64,000 bases of DNA, taken from assembly GCA_020637515.1 (NCBI GenBank), contig JACKKG010000001.1, positions 2,572,501 to 2,636,500 on the forward strand, written 5' to 3'. This document shows, one piece after another, positions 35,104-44,391 of the stretch. Position numbers and translations under genes: made by a program. How positions within the stretch are numbered: position 1 is the first letter of the stretch; each line of letters opens with the position of its first letter. This DNA is from Rhodobacter sp. (GTDB lineage: Bacteria > Pseudomonadota > Alphaproteobacteria > Rhodobacterales > Rhodobacteraceae). Under the pieces are notes generated by a model that made no database searches, was not told the DNA's origin, and was given only the letters and a program-made list of their open reading frames with translations.

Positions 35104-37318
35104 TTTGGCGAGAGTGACGCGCAAGACCCGAGGACCGGCCGGGACCGCTTCGGCGGTTGCGGGCGGCGTCGTGCGCGTGGCCTGGCTGGCCTTTGCTCTG
35201 ATTCTGGGGCTGGTGTCGGGGCTGTCGGTCGGCGGACCCGCCGCCGCGCAATCGCGTCCGGCGACGCTGATGGCCGATCAGGTCTATGTGGACGGGGCGG
35301 GCCGGCTGGTGGCCTCGGGCGCGGTCGAGGTGTGGCACGGTTCCACCCGGATGACCGCCGAACGCGTGGTTTTCGACCGCCGCCAGGACCAGTTGATCGT
35401 CGAAGGGGCGATCAGCGTTTCGGACGGGCCCGACCAGGTGATCCTGGCCGATGCCGCGCAACTGTCGCCTTCGCTGCGCACCGGCATCCTGACCAGCGCC
35501 CGGGTCATGCTGGACCAGCAGTTGCAGATCGCCGCCGCCCGCGTGCGCCGCGGCGCCAACGGCGTCAGCCAGATGGATGCGGTCGTCGCCTCGAGCTGCC
35601 CGGTCTGCGCCACGAACCCGACCCCGCTGTGGGAAATCCGTGCGGACCGCGTCACCCATGACGAGAACACGCGCCGCCTGCTGTTCGAACGCGCGCAATT
35701 CCGGCTGGCCGGGGTGCCGGTGTTCTACGCGCCGCGCCTGGCGCTGCCGGCGCCCGGAAACCCGCGCCTCAGGGGGTTCCTGCGGCCGGTCTTCGGCATG
35801 GACAGCGCGCTGGGGTTCTCGGTCGGGATGCCGTATTTCATCCCCTTCGGTGACACGCGCGACCTGACCCTGACCCCGACCTTGCGCAGCAGCGGCTCGG
35901 CCACGCTGGGCTTTCGCTGGCGCGTCGCCCGGCAGAACGGCGGAATCGAGATCGGCGGCCAGATCTCGCGCGATACGATCCGCCCCGGCGAGTTGCGCGG
36001 CTATGGCTATTTCCGCGCGCTGTTCCAGTTGCGCGACGATTGGCGGCTGACCGCGGATGTGATGATCCCCTCGGACCGGACCTATCTGGAAACCTATGAC
36101 ATCACCGACGACCCGCGCCTGCGCGGCCACGTCACGCTGGAGCGGATCCACCGCGACCAGGCGGCCCGGGCACGCGTCCTGGGGTTCTATTCGCTGCGCG
36201 CCGCCGACGTGAACGACGAACTGCCCAACCGCGTCGTCGAGGCCGATCTCGACCGGCGTATCGGGCTTGAATCGACGCCCCTGGGGGGGGAACTCAGGCT
36301 GCGGCTGGGCGCACGGGCGTTCTGGCGGAACTCGGCCATCGACGGGGTGCGCGGCCGCGACGTGGCGCGGGCCCATGCGGAACTGGGCTGGCGCCGCAGC
36401 GGCGTGCTGGCTGGCGGCGTGCTGGTCACCGGGGCGCTGGACGCGCGCGTGGACCATGTGCGGGTTTCGGACGACAGCGCCTATCCCAATCCCGTCACCC
36501 GCCGGGCGGTGCAGGGCATGATCGAATTCCGCTGGCCCTGGGCGCGGACCTCGGACGGCGGTGTCGCGCAGGTGATCGAGCCGGTCGTGCAGGTGATCGG
36601 CAGCCGGCTGTCCGGCGGCGCGCTGCCCAACGACGACCACACGATGCCGGAACTCGACGGCGGCAACCTGTTCGCGCTGAGCCGCTATTCGGGCGAGGAC
36701 GCGCCCGACGACAACAGCCGCCTGAACGCAGGCCTGCGCTGGACGCGCCACGATCCCCAGGGCTGGACCGGCGAGGCGCTGGTCGGCCGGATCTGGCGCC
36801 GCACGCCGCTGGCGGGATTCAACCCCGCGCATGTCCAGCCGCTGGGGTTCAGCGCCTCGAACTGGTTGCTGGCGGGGCGCGTGAGCAACGCCGACGGCTA
36901 TGCGATGAGCCTGCGCCTGCTGATGGACGCCAACGCGCGCCTGACCCGCACCGAGACCAATCTGGCGTGGGAGGGCACGCGCACCAGCCTTTCGACCACC
37001 TATCTGTATCTGCCCGCCAGCGCCTTCGAATCGCGCACCACCGACCTGTCGGAATGGAGCATCGATCTGGCACGCCGCTTTGGCAACGGCTGGGCGACGA
37101 CGGTCGGCTGGAACTATGACGTCGGCCAGAGCCTGTTCGCCACGGCGCGCGCCGGCATGACCTATCGCACCGAATGTCTGTCCATGGATATGTCGCTGGT
37201 GCGCAATTTCGTGACCTCGACCAATCCGACCGCCTCGACCAGCTTCGACCTGAGGATCGAGTTGCTGGGCATCGGCGGACGGGCGCCCGGCGACAGCGGA
37301 CGCACGTGCCGGGCATGA
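35096..37318 (+). CDS. lptD: LPS-assembly protein LptD
   Basis: The roughly 740-residue outer-membrane protein inserts LPS into the outer leaflet. A long, basic leader with a hydrophobic core (AWLAFALILGLVSGLSV) ends near AAAQ at residue 52. An OstA/LptA-like N-terminal domain follows (MADQVYVDGAGRLVASG), then a large beta-barrel. A CPVC pair at about residue 170 may form disulfides. Start is uncertain: ATG 35096 abuts the GGAGG box, while TTG 35105 is better spaced (9 bp), and GTG 35114 is also possible. It follows lptG in the same operon. Confidence 0.93.
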   Translation: MASLARVTRKTRGPAGTASAVAGGVVRVAWLAFALILGLVSGLSVGGPAAAQSRPATLMADQVYVDGAGRLVASGAVEVWHGSTRMTAERVVFDRRQDQLIVEGAISVSDGPDQVILADAAQLSPSLRTGILTSARVMLDQQLQIAAARVRRGANGVSQMDAVVASSCPVCATNPTPLWEIRADRVTHDENTRRLLFERAQFRLAGVPVFYAPRLALPAPGNPRLRGFLRPVFGMDSALGFSVGMPYFIPFGDTRDLTLTPTLRSSGSATLGFRWRVARQNGGIEIGGQISRDTIRPGELRGYGYFRALFQLRDDWRLTADVMIPSDRTYLETYDITDDPRLRGHVTLERIHRDQAARARVLGFYSLRAADVNDELPNRVVEADLDRRIGLESTPLGGELRLRLGARAFWRNSAIDGVRGRDVARAHAELGWRRSGVLAGGVLVTGALDARVDHVRVSDDSAYPNPVTRRAVQGMIEFRWPWARTSDGGVAQVIEPVVQVIGSRLSGGALPNDDHTMPELDGGNLFALSRYSGEDAPDDNSRLNAGLRWTRHDPQGWTGEALVGRIWRRTPLAGFNPAHVQPLGFSASNWLLAGRVSNADGYAMSLRLLMDANARLTRTETNLAWEGTRTSLSTTYLYLPASAFESRTTDLSEWSIDLARRFGNGWATTVGWNYDVGQSLFATARAGMTYRTECLSMDMSLVRNFVTSTNPTASTSFDLRIELLGIGGRAPGDSGRTCRA

Positions 37319-37392
37319 CCCGCCCCTTTTCAACCCGGGACGAACCCGCTACGCCGGGGGAACCCGCGCGACGAACAGAACGGAATGCTGCG

Positions 37393-38649
37393 ATGCGACC
37401 TTCGCTTTCCCGCCCCGCCCCCGTGAAGGCAGTCCTGGTGATGCTGGCCACGGCGCTCTTGTCCGCGATCGCGGCCCCTGCGGCGCGGGCCCAATCGCCC
37501 TTTGCGGCGGCCGTCTATGTCAATGACTCGGCGATCACCAATTACGAGGTGACGCAGAAGATGCGCTTGCTCGAATTTCTGGGCGCCACCGGCAGCGATC
37601 CCCGCCAGCAGGCCATCGACCGCCTGATCGAAGAGCGCCTTCAGGAACAGGAGGCCACGCGCCTGGGCGGCCGGCTGGAGCCGGGCGATCTGACCGACGC
37701 GATGACCGAGTTCGCCGGCCGTGCCAACCTTACGCTGGATGCGTTCGTGGCGCGCTTGCAACAGGCGGGCATCGACCGCGACACGTTCGTCAGCTTCATC
37801 CGCGCCGGCGCGCTCTGGCGCGGGCTGGTGCAGGCCCGCTTTGGCAGCCAGATCCGCATCACCGACGCACAGATCGACCAGGCCCTGTCGGTCGAGGGGG
37901 TGCAACCCGTGACCGAGGTGCTGATCTCCGAGATCTTCCTGCCGACCGACGCGCAATTCGCTGAAACCGTGCAGCGCATCGTCCCGCAGATCCAGCGCAT
38001 CCGCTCCGAAACCGAATTCGCCAACGCCGCGCGGCAGGTGTCGATCGCGCCCAGTGCCACGACGGGCGGGCGCGTCGATCGCTGGATCAACGTGGCCGCG
38101 ATCCCCGATCCCGTGGGCTCGCAGATGGCCACCGCCCCGATCGGTGCGGTGGTGGGCCCCGTGGACATGCCCGGCGCTTTGGCCTTCTTCCTGCTTCGGG
38201 CCCGCCGCGACAGCCGCGCAGTTGCCGGCAGCGCGATCGAGATCGACTATCGCCGCGTCGCCTTGCCCGGCGGGCGCAGCGACGAAACCCTGGCCCATGT
38301 CGCCCGCATCCGCGACGCCGTGGACAGTTGCGCCGATTTCGCGCCGGTCGTGCTGCGCGAGTTTCCGGACCTCGCGCAAGACGCGATCGCCACCTTGGCG
38401 CGCCCCGCGACCGAACTGTCCGCCGCCGAGCGCACCGAGATCGAGCGCCTGAACCCGGGCGAGATGTCGGCCAACACGGTCACCGACGGCCGGCTGGTGC
38501 TGCTCATGCTCTGCGCCCGGCGCGTCACCGGAGACGGGGTTCCGACGCGCGACCAGGCCCGCCTGGCGCTGCTGAACCGCGCGCTCGAGGGGCAGGCCAC
38601 GGTCTATTTGCAGCAACTGCGCGCGGACGCGGACATCCGGTATCCGTGA
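37393..38649 (+). CDS. surA: Periplasmic chaperone/peptidyl-prolyl isomerase SurA
   Basis: The 418-residue protein has a signal peptide (cut near ARAQ, about residue 37), then a SurA N-terminal chaperone domain (FAAAVYVNDSAITNYEVTQ) and one diverged parvulin-like region (VTEVLISEIFLPTDAQF onward). SurA escorts outer-membrane proteins, including LptD, through the periplasm. ATG 37393 gives a proper leader; upstream in-frame readings have no homology. Its stop overlaps pdxA by one base (TGATG). Confidence 0.9.
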   Translation: MRPSLSRPAPVKAVLVMLATALLSAIAAPAARAQSPFAAAVYVNDSAITNYEVTQKMRLLEFLGATGSDPRQQAIDRLIEERLQEQEATRLGGRLEPGDLTDAMTEFAGRANLTLDAFVARLQQAGIDRDTFVSFIRAGALWRGLVQARFGSQIRITDAQIDQALSVEGVQPVTEVLISEIFLPTDAQFAETVQRIVPQIQRIRSETEFANAARQVSIAPSATTGGRVDRWINVAAIPDPVGSQMATAPIGAVVGPVDMPGALAFFLLRARRDSRAVAGSAIEIDYRRVALPGGRSDETLAHVARIRDAVDSCADFAPVVLREFPDLAQDAIATLARPATELSAAERTEIERLNPGEMSANTVTDGRLVLLMLCARRVTGDGVPTRDQARLALLNRALEGQATVYLQQLRADADIRYP

Positions 38650-39644
38650 TGCCCGCGCCCGCTTCCCCGCCGGCACCGCTGGCCGTGACCTGTGGCGACC
38701 CGTCGGGCATCGGCCCGGAACTGGCCGCCCGGATCGCGGCAGAGGGGGCCCCCGCGCCGATGGTATGGATCGGCGATCCCCGCCACTTGCCCGCGGACAC
38801 GCGCTGGCAGGCGGTCGAAACCCCGTCGGACCCGGTGCCGCGGGGCGTTCTGGCGGTGCTGCCCCTGCCCTTTGCTGGCGCCGCGGTGCCGGGCCGCCCC
38901 GATCCCGCCAACGCCGCCGGCACCATCGCCGCGATCGCGCGCGCGGTTGCGTTGGTGCAGGCCGGCGCGTGCAGTGGCGTGGTCACCGCCCCCATCAACA
39001 AGAAGGCCCTGAAGGACGGCGCCGGCTTCGCCTTTCCCGGCCATACCGAGTTTCTGGCGCATCTCGCCGGCGGGGTCGATGTGGTGATGATGCTGGCCTG
39101 CCCCGGTCTGCGCGTGGTGCCCACGACGATCCACATCCCCCTGGCCGAGGTTCCCGCCGCCCTGACCCCCGCGTTGCTGGCGCGCACGATCGCCATCACC
39201 CGGGCCGCCCTGATCCGCGATTTCGGCCTGGCCGATCCGCGGATCGCCGTGGCCGGTCTCAACCCGCACGCGGGCGAAGGCGGCGCCATGGGCACCGAGG
39301 AGAGCCGTTTCATCGCGCCACTGATCCGGGACCTCCAGGCCCAGGGGGTCGCCATCACCGGCCCCCTGCCCGCCGACACGCTGTTCCACCCCGCCGCCCG
39401 CGCGCGCTACGACGCGGCGATCTGCATGTATCACGACCAGGCGCTGATCCCGATCAAGACCATCGACTTTGCCGGCGGCGTGAACGTCACGCTGGGCCTG
39501 CCCTTCGTGCGCACCTCGCCCGATCACGGCACCGCCTATGACATCGCCGGTCGGGGCATCGCGGACCCGGCCTCGATGCGCGCGGCGCTGGTCATGGCCT
39601 GGGAGATGGCCGAGGCGCGTCGCAGGGCGCACCCCGCCCCATGA
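38649..39644 (+). CDS. pdxA: 4-hydroxythreonine-4-phosphate dehydrogenase
   Basis: The 331-residue enzyme oxidises 4-phosphohydroxy-L-threonine in pyridoxal phosphate synthesis. Family blocks are VTCGDPSGIGPEL at the N-terminus, the metal histidine region FPGHTEFLAHL, NPHAGEGG and MYHDQALIPIK. It is translationally coupled to both surA (TGATG) and rsmA (ATGA). The order surA-pdxA-rsmA is conserved in many proteobacteria. Confidence 0.95.
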   Translation: MPAPASPPAPLAVTCGDPSGIGPELAARIAAEGAPAPMVWIGDPRHLPADTRWQAVETPSDPVPRGVLAVLPLPFAGAAVPGRPDPANAAGTIAAIARAVALVQAGACSGVVTAPINKKALKDGAGFAFPGHTEFLAHLAGGVDVVMMLACPGLRVVPTTIHIPLAEVPAALTPALLARTIAITRAALIRDFGLADPRIAVAGLNPHAGEGGAMGTEESRFIAPLIRDLQAQGVAITGPLPADTLFHPAARARYDAAICMYHDQALIPIKTIDFAGGVNVTLGLPFVRTSPDHGTAYDIAGRGIADPASMRAALVMAWEMAEARRRAHPAP

Positions 39645-40489
39645 GCCAGATCGACGGCCTTCCGCCCCTGCGCGCGGTGATCGCGGCGCACGACCTTCAG
39701 GCGAAGAAGGCGTTGGGACAGAATTTCCTTCTGGACCTCAATCTGACCGCGCGCATCGCGCGCGCAGCCGGCGACCTGACGGGTTCCGACGTGATCGAGG
39801 TGGGCCCGGGCCCCGGCGGGCTGACCCGGGGATTGCTGGCCGAAGGCGCGCGCAAGGTCCTGGCGATCGAAAAGGACCCGCGCTGCCTGCCGGCCCTGGC
39901 CGAAATCGCCGCCGCCTATCCCGGACGGTTGCAGGTGATCGGCGGCGACGCGTTGCAGGTCGATCCCTTGGCGCATCTGACGCCGCCGATCCGCATCGTC
40001 GCCAACCTGCCCTATAACGTCGGCACCGAATTGCTGGTGCGATGGCTGACGCCGGCCCGTTGGCCGCCGTTCTGGACAACGCTGACGTTGATGTTCCAAA
40101 AGGAAGTCGCCGAACGGATCGTCGCCCGTCCCGGCACCAAGGCCTACGGGCGGCTGGCGCTGCTGGCGCAGTGGCGCGCCGATGCGCGCATCGTGCTGAC
40201 GCTGCCGCCCTCGGCCTTTACCCCGCCGCCAAAGATCGAGTCCGCCGTGGTGCATCTGACCGCCCTGGCCGAACCGCGTTTTCCCGCGCCGGCGAAAACG
40301 CTGGAACGGGTCGTCGCGGCGGCGTTCAACCAACGCCGCAAGATGCTGCGCGCGGCGCTGAAATCGCTGGACCCGCAGATCGAATCGCGGCTGGAGCGGT
40401 TGGGAATCGCGCCGACCGCCCGGGCCGAGGAGATCGGCCTGGAGGCCTTTTGCACCCTCGCCCGCGATCTTGATCCGGCCGGCGCCTGA
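39641..40489 (+). CDS. rsmA: 16S rRNA dimethyladenosine transferase RsmA
   Basis: The 282-residue methyltransferase modifies two adjacent adenines (A1518 and A1519 in E. coli numbering) of 16S rRNA during ribosome maturation. It has KKALGQNFLLD, the SAM motif EVGPGPGGLTRGLL and the NLPYNV catalytic motif. The C-terminal helical domain has NQRRKMLRAALKSL. It is the last gene of the lptF-rsmA block, with a 190-bp intergenic region before the Tad genes. Confidence 0.96.
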   Translation: MSQIDGLPPLRAVIAAHDLQAKKALGQNFLLDLNLTARIARAAGDLTGSDVIEVGPGPGGLTRGLLAEGARKVLAIEKDPRCLPALAEIAAAYPGRLQVIGGDALQVDPLAHLTPPIRIVANLPYNVGTELLVRWLTPARWPPFWTTLTLMFQKEVAERIVARPGTKAYGRLALLAQWRADARIVLTLPPSAFTPPPKIESAVVHLTALAEPRFPAPAKTLERVVAAAFNQRRKMLRAALKSLDPQIESRLERLGIAPTARAEEIGLEAFCTLARDLDPAGA

Positions 40490-40679
40490 CCCCGGACGCG
40501 GCGGCGATCGTTTCGCCCCCGCAGACCGACTGTTGCCCCCTGTGCAACACTTAACCCGGTCTTCGCCTTTTCCCTGCCACATTCGCGCCCTTTGGCGCCC
40601 CATTTCAGCCACCTCTGTGCGTTAGACAGGGTGTTGGACTGGTGCGGGTTCCCTGCGCCCTTTGTAAAAGGTGATGATC

Positions 40680-41945
40680 ATGCGCCCCAAAGTTTGGACC
40701 ACCCCGACCCGGGTTTCCGCAGCGACACGCGCAAGGATTGGCCGTTTTGCCCACCGTGACGAGGGCACCTTTGCGGTTCTCAGTATCTTTGTTTTCGTGT
40801 CCATGCTCATTTTCGCGGGCCTCGCCATCGACATGATGCGCCACGAGGATGTGCGCCTGCGGATGCAAGGCGCCAGCGACCGCGCGGTGCTTGCCGCGAC
40901 CATGTTGCGCGACAACGCCTCCGCGGCCACGCCCGAGCAGATCCTCCAGGCCTATTTCGCGGCCGAGGGTTTGAGCGATCAACTGGGCGCGAATTACCGG
41001 ATCGAGACCGGCGAGGACGGCTCGCGCACGATCACCGTCGTGCCGACCGCGACCGTTCCGTCGCTGTTCATGCGTCTGGTCGGGGTGAACGACTTTGCCG
41101 TCGCCACGCCCGCGCGGGCGACAGAATCCGTGGGCGGCGGGGTCAAGCTGGAACTGGTCATGGTCCTGGATGTCTCGGGGTCGATGAACGGCCAGGGCAA
41201 GATCGGCGCGATGCGCGACGCCGCCGTTGCCCTGACCGACACGCTGCTGACGGGCGCGGAACCCGGAACCGTCGCGATCACGCTGGTGCCCTATGACACC
41301 TGGGTGCTGCCGCCCCCGGGCTTCCTGAATTATTTCTCGTCCCTTTCGGGCAGCGGGGCGTGCAACGACTGGGCGATCTGGAACCAGATCACGGGCAGCC
41401 TGAACGAACCCTCGGCGCGCCGGAACTGCAGCACCGCCACCTGGCGCACCGTGCACCCCTATGTGTCCAACCAGACCCAGGCCGAGACCTATATCAACGA
41501 GCTGATGGCCTCGGGGACCACCTCGATCGACCTGGGGGTCCGCTATGGCGCGCTGTTCTTCGACCCGTCGATCCGTCCCGCCATCTCGGGCCTGATCGCC
41601 AACGGCATTATCGATCCGGCATTCGAGGGCCGCCCCTATGACTGGGACGAACCCAACGTGGTGCGCGCGCTGATCCTGCTGACCGACGGTCAGAACTGCT
41701 GCGGCGAACGCTATGGCACGGGCCAGCAGGACACGAACACCGAAAACGTCTGCACCGAACTGAAGGATCACGGCATCCTGGTCTATACGGTCGCCTATCA
41801 GGCGCCGACCAGCGGCGCGAACCTGATGATGGCCTGCGCCTCGTCGCCCAGCCACTACTTCAACACCAACGCCAGCGGCATCGCCGACGCCTTTGCCGGG
41901 ATCGCCAGCAACATCCAGACCCAGGCGCTGAGGCTGACGCTATGA
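40680..41945 (+). CDS. TadG-like protein with von Willebrand factor A domain
   Basis: A 421-residue protein. A basic N-terminus precedes a pseudopilin-like transmembrane segment (TFAVLSIFVFVSMLIFAGLAIDMMRHE, about residues 31-57). A large extracytoplasmic vWA domain has an intact metal-ion site starting DVSGS (D164, S166, S168). TadG-type proteins help anchor or assemble Flp pili. ATG 40680 was chosen because AAAGGTG lies 6 bp before it; ATG 40674 is an alternative. Its stop overlaps the next gene (ATGA). The core tad ATPase and secretin genes are not in this window. Confidence 0.88.
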   Translation: MRPKVWTTPTRVSAATRARIGRFAHRDEGTFAVLSIFVFVSMLIFAGLAIDMMRHEDVRLRMQGASDRAVLAATMLRDNASAATPEQILQAYFAAEGLSDQLGANYRIETGEDGSRTITVVPTATVPSLFMRLVGVNDFAVATPARATESVGGGVKLELVMVLDVSGSMNGQGKIGAMRDAAVALTDTLLTGAEPGTVAITLVPYDTWVLPPPGFLNYFSSLSGSGACNDWAIWNQITGSLNEPSARRNCSTATWRTVHPYVSNQTQAETYINELMASGTTSIDLGVRYGALFFDPSIRPAISGLIANGIIDPAFEGRPYDWDEPNVVRALILLTDGQNCCGERYGTGQQDTNTENVCTELKDHGILVYTVAYQAPTSGANLMMACASSPSHYFNTNASGIADAFAGIASNIQTQALRLTL

Positions 41946-42478
41946 CCTGGCTTGCCACCCCTTTGCGCCGGTTCCTGCGATCTGATCGCGGCACCGCCAC
42001 GATCGAATTCGTGATCGGCATTCCCCTGATCCTGGCCTTCCTGTTCTCGGCCATCGACTACGGCACGGTGATGCTGCGTCAGGTGTTTCTGGACCGCTCG
42101 GTCGATATCGCGGTCCGTCAGGTCCGGCTGGGCGCCATCACCGGCAACGACTTTCAGGAGTTCCGCGCGATGGTGTGCCGCAACAGCTTTCTGATCAGCG
42201 ATTGCGAAAACAGCATCGCCATCGAGCTGCGCCCGATCGACACCGAAACCTGGGCCGGTCTGGACACGCCGGCGCAATGCGTCAACCGCGCCGAGAATCT
42301 GTCCCCGGTGCTGGCGTTCACCCCCTCGGCCGGTCAACAACAACTCATGCTGATCCGCGTTTGCGCGGTGGTCGATCCCTTCATTCGCATGACCGGCATG
42401 GTGCTGGGAATGCCCGACGATGGCTCGGGCGGTTTCTTCCTGGTGTCGCGCGCGGCCTTCGCCAACGAACCCGCATGA
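41942..42478 (+). CDS. TadE-like pseudopilin
   Basis: The 178-residue protein has the TadE layout: a short basic tail, RGTATIEFVIGIPLILAFLFSAIDYG as a pseudopilin helix with the conserved glutamate (about residues 19-44), and a small periplasmic domain with three or four cysteines. TadE-type minor pilins are processed by the TadV peptidase and are needed for Flp pilus assembly. It overlaps the genes on both sides or nearly so (ATGA at 42475 could start the next gene). Confidence 0.87.
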   Translation: MTWLATPLRRFLRSDRGTATIEFVIGIPLILAFLFSAIDYGTVMLRQVFLDRSVDIAVRQVRLGAITGNDFQEFRAMVCRNSFLISDCENSIAIELRPIDTETWAGLDTPAQCVNRAENLSPVLAFTPSAGQQQLMLIRVCAVVDPFIRMTGMVLGMPDDGSGGFFLVSRAAFANEPA

Positions 42479-42486
42479 GGACTGAC

Positions 42487-44304
42487 ATGGAACACGGTCG
42501 CCAACTGCCCCGCCTTTTCACCCGCCCCGCGCGTCGCTTCGGCGCTGACAACGGGGGCTCGGTCTCGCTCGAACTCGTGCTGACGCTGCCACTGCTGTTG
42601 TGGGCGCTGGCCGCGACCGCGGTCTTCTACGACGGCTACCGCGCGCGCTATCAGGCGGAAATGGCCGCCCAGACGGTCGCCGACATCATGTCGCGCGAAA
42701 CCGATCTGTTCACCGCGGATTATGTCGAGGGGTTGAACAACGTCTTCGATTTCCTGGCCGATTCCCGCTATCCGACGCGGATTCGCGTGTCCTCGGTGAT
42801 CTGGGACAGCACCAACCAGCGCGACCGGCTGCAATGGTCCTATGGCACGCGCGGCCTGCAAGGGTTGCCGGACGACACGTTCGCGTTGATGCAACAGAAC
42901 GATCTGGACACGTTGCTGGGCGAATTCGGCCAGGACACCAGCGCCAGCTTCGCCGGCGCCTGGGCGCAGATGCCGGTGTCGGACCTGCCCGACCGCATCC
43001 CGCCGATCCTGCCCGGCGAGGCGCTGCTCTTGGTCGAGACCTTCTCGATCTGGTCGCCTTTTGCCAATGTCGGCGTCGGCCAGATCCGGTTCGATCCGGT
43101 GGTCGTGGTGCGTCCGCGCTTTGCGCCCTGGATCAACTTTGAAGGGTTCGATCCGGTCTATCCGGAGACCACCTATGAAATCGCCTGGACCGGCAGCAAC
43201 GATTCGCTGCCCGACCCCGGGGATACGACCACCGATCCGACCCCGCCCGATGCCGGCCAGAGCTTCGACTTCGAACGCGGCGACACCACCGGCTGGTCGG
43301 TGTCCACCGTGACCCAGGGCGGACCCAGTGGTGCGTTCCTGGGGCCCTTTGGCAAGGAAACGTGGGATCGGCCGGTTTCGCTGGATGTCGCGCTGGTGCA
43401 AGACGGCAATGCGTCGATTTCCTTTGACCTGCTGATCATGGACAGCTGGGATGGATTTTCGCCCACCTACGCGGCGGACCATGGCGACATCTTCCAGATC
43501 ATGATCGACGGCACGCCGATTTCCTGGGACCCTTTCGAGGTCCGCCTCTCGCCGCCCTACAGGAACAATCGCAGTTCCTCGGGGTTCCTGAACGGCATGA
43601 CGTATCGCGTGTCGATGTCGCTCGTTCGCTCGGGCACCGATTTCATGGGACAGATCGACCGGGTCGATCCCGACCAGGTTTGGCGTGTCACCATCTCTTT
43701 GGAAAACGCGCCGCAAAGGTTCGTCCTGGGGCTTTCCGCCGGGCTTGACGAGGACACCGGGGAATCCTTTGGGATCGACAACCTTGCGGTTTCGTCCTCG
43801 GGCAGCCTGACGCCCATGAGCTTTGCCGCCAACGTCGCGGCCCTGGACACGCCCGACCCCCAGACGCGCTTTCCGCGCTATGTCGGGTGCCCGGAATACC
43901 GGATCTCGGCGCCGTGGCTGACCATGACCCGCGACGACCTGCCCACCGGCATCACCATGCCGCGCGAGATCGGCGGATCCGTCAGCCTGTATGATTGCCC
44001 GAGCAGCGGGGGCTGGGGCTATATCAGCGCCTCGCCGCAGCTGGTGTTGAACTACAACAACTTGAACGTGCTGGATGCGAACTCGGGCCTATTGATCACG
44101 ATGGACGACGGCAACAGCGGGTATACCTGCGACTCGACGTTGCTGATTCGCGATCCGAACGGCCAGTTCTGGTTCAACGACGATTACGTCGGCTGGAACG
44201 CGGGCTTGCGCATCCCCAATCCGGTGTCGGGCCAGTATGTCATCTTCCTCGGGCATTACAGCCCCGGGCGCTGCATGTCGAGCTTGTCCATATCGCGGTT
44301 CTGA
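42487..44304 (+). CDS. TadE/TadF-like pseudopilin with two C-terminal beta-rich (adhesin-like) domains
   Basis: A 605-residue protein. The N-terminal 240 residues resemble TadE/TadF: GGSVSLELVLTLPLLLWALAATAVFYDGYRARYQAEMAAQT (about 24-64) with the conserved glutamate. A threonine/proline linker (about 240-258) leads to a lectin-like or MAM-like region (S259 to about 440: SFDFERGDTTGW, DGNASISFDLLIMDSWDG). A C-terminal domain (Y502-605) resembles prepeptidase C-terminal or similar binding domains: DSTLLIRDPNGQFWFNDDY. ATG 42487 follows a GAGG box; ATG 42475 overlaps the previous stop. It may be a pilus-tip adhesin, which is inferred from layout. Confidence 0.82.
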   Translation: MEHGRQLPRLFTRPARRFGADNGGSVSLELVLTLPLLLWALAATAVFYDGYRARYQAEMAAQTVADIMSRETDLFTADYVEGLNNVFDFLADSRYPTRIRVSSVIWDSTNQRDRLQWSYGTRGLQGLPDDTFALMQQNDLDTLLGEFGQDTSASFAGAWAQMPVSDLPDRIPPILPGEALLLVETFSIWSPFANVGVGQIRFDPVVVVRPRFAPWINFEGFDPVYPETTYEIAWTGSNDSLPDPGDTTTDPTPPDAGQSFDFERGDTTGWSVSTVTQGGPSGAFLGPFGKETWDRPVSLDVALVQDGNASISFDLLIMDSWDGFSPTYAADHGDIFQIMIDGTPISWDPFEVRLSPPYRNNRSSSGFLNGMTYRVSMSLVRSGTDFMGQIDRVDPDQVWRVTISLENAPQRFVLGLSAGLDEDTGESFGIDNLAVSSSGSLTPMSFAANVAALDTPDPQTRFPRYVGCPEYRISAPWLTMTRDDLPTGITMPREIGGSVSLYDCPSSGGWGYISASPQLVLNYNNLNVLDANSGLLITMDDGNSGYTCDSTLLIRDPNGQFWFNDDYVGWNAGLRIPNPVSGQYVIFLGHYSPGRCMSSLSISRF

Positions 44305-44359
44305 CCCCGGTTCGGAACGGTTGGACGGCGCGATCCCAACCTCGCGCCGTCCGCCGTAG

Positions 44360-44391
44360 CCGCGGCCCGCAGCCAACGCGGGCCGCGGTTT
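44360..44391 (+). terminator. Terminator of the Tad operon
   Basis: CCGCGGCCCGC (44360-44370) pairs with GCGGGCCGCGG (44378-44388) around a 7-nt loop, followed by TTTA. The 11-bp perfect stem lies 55 bp after the last Tad gene and directly abuts the stop codon of the converging tetR-type gene. Confidence 0.65.

Noticed and set aside
34784..37333. 849-codon open frame opposite lptG and lptD
   Set aside because: Antisense to two well-supported genes; composition is typical of shadow frames.
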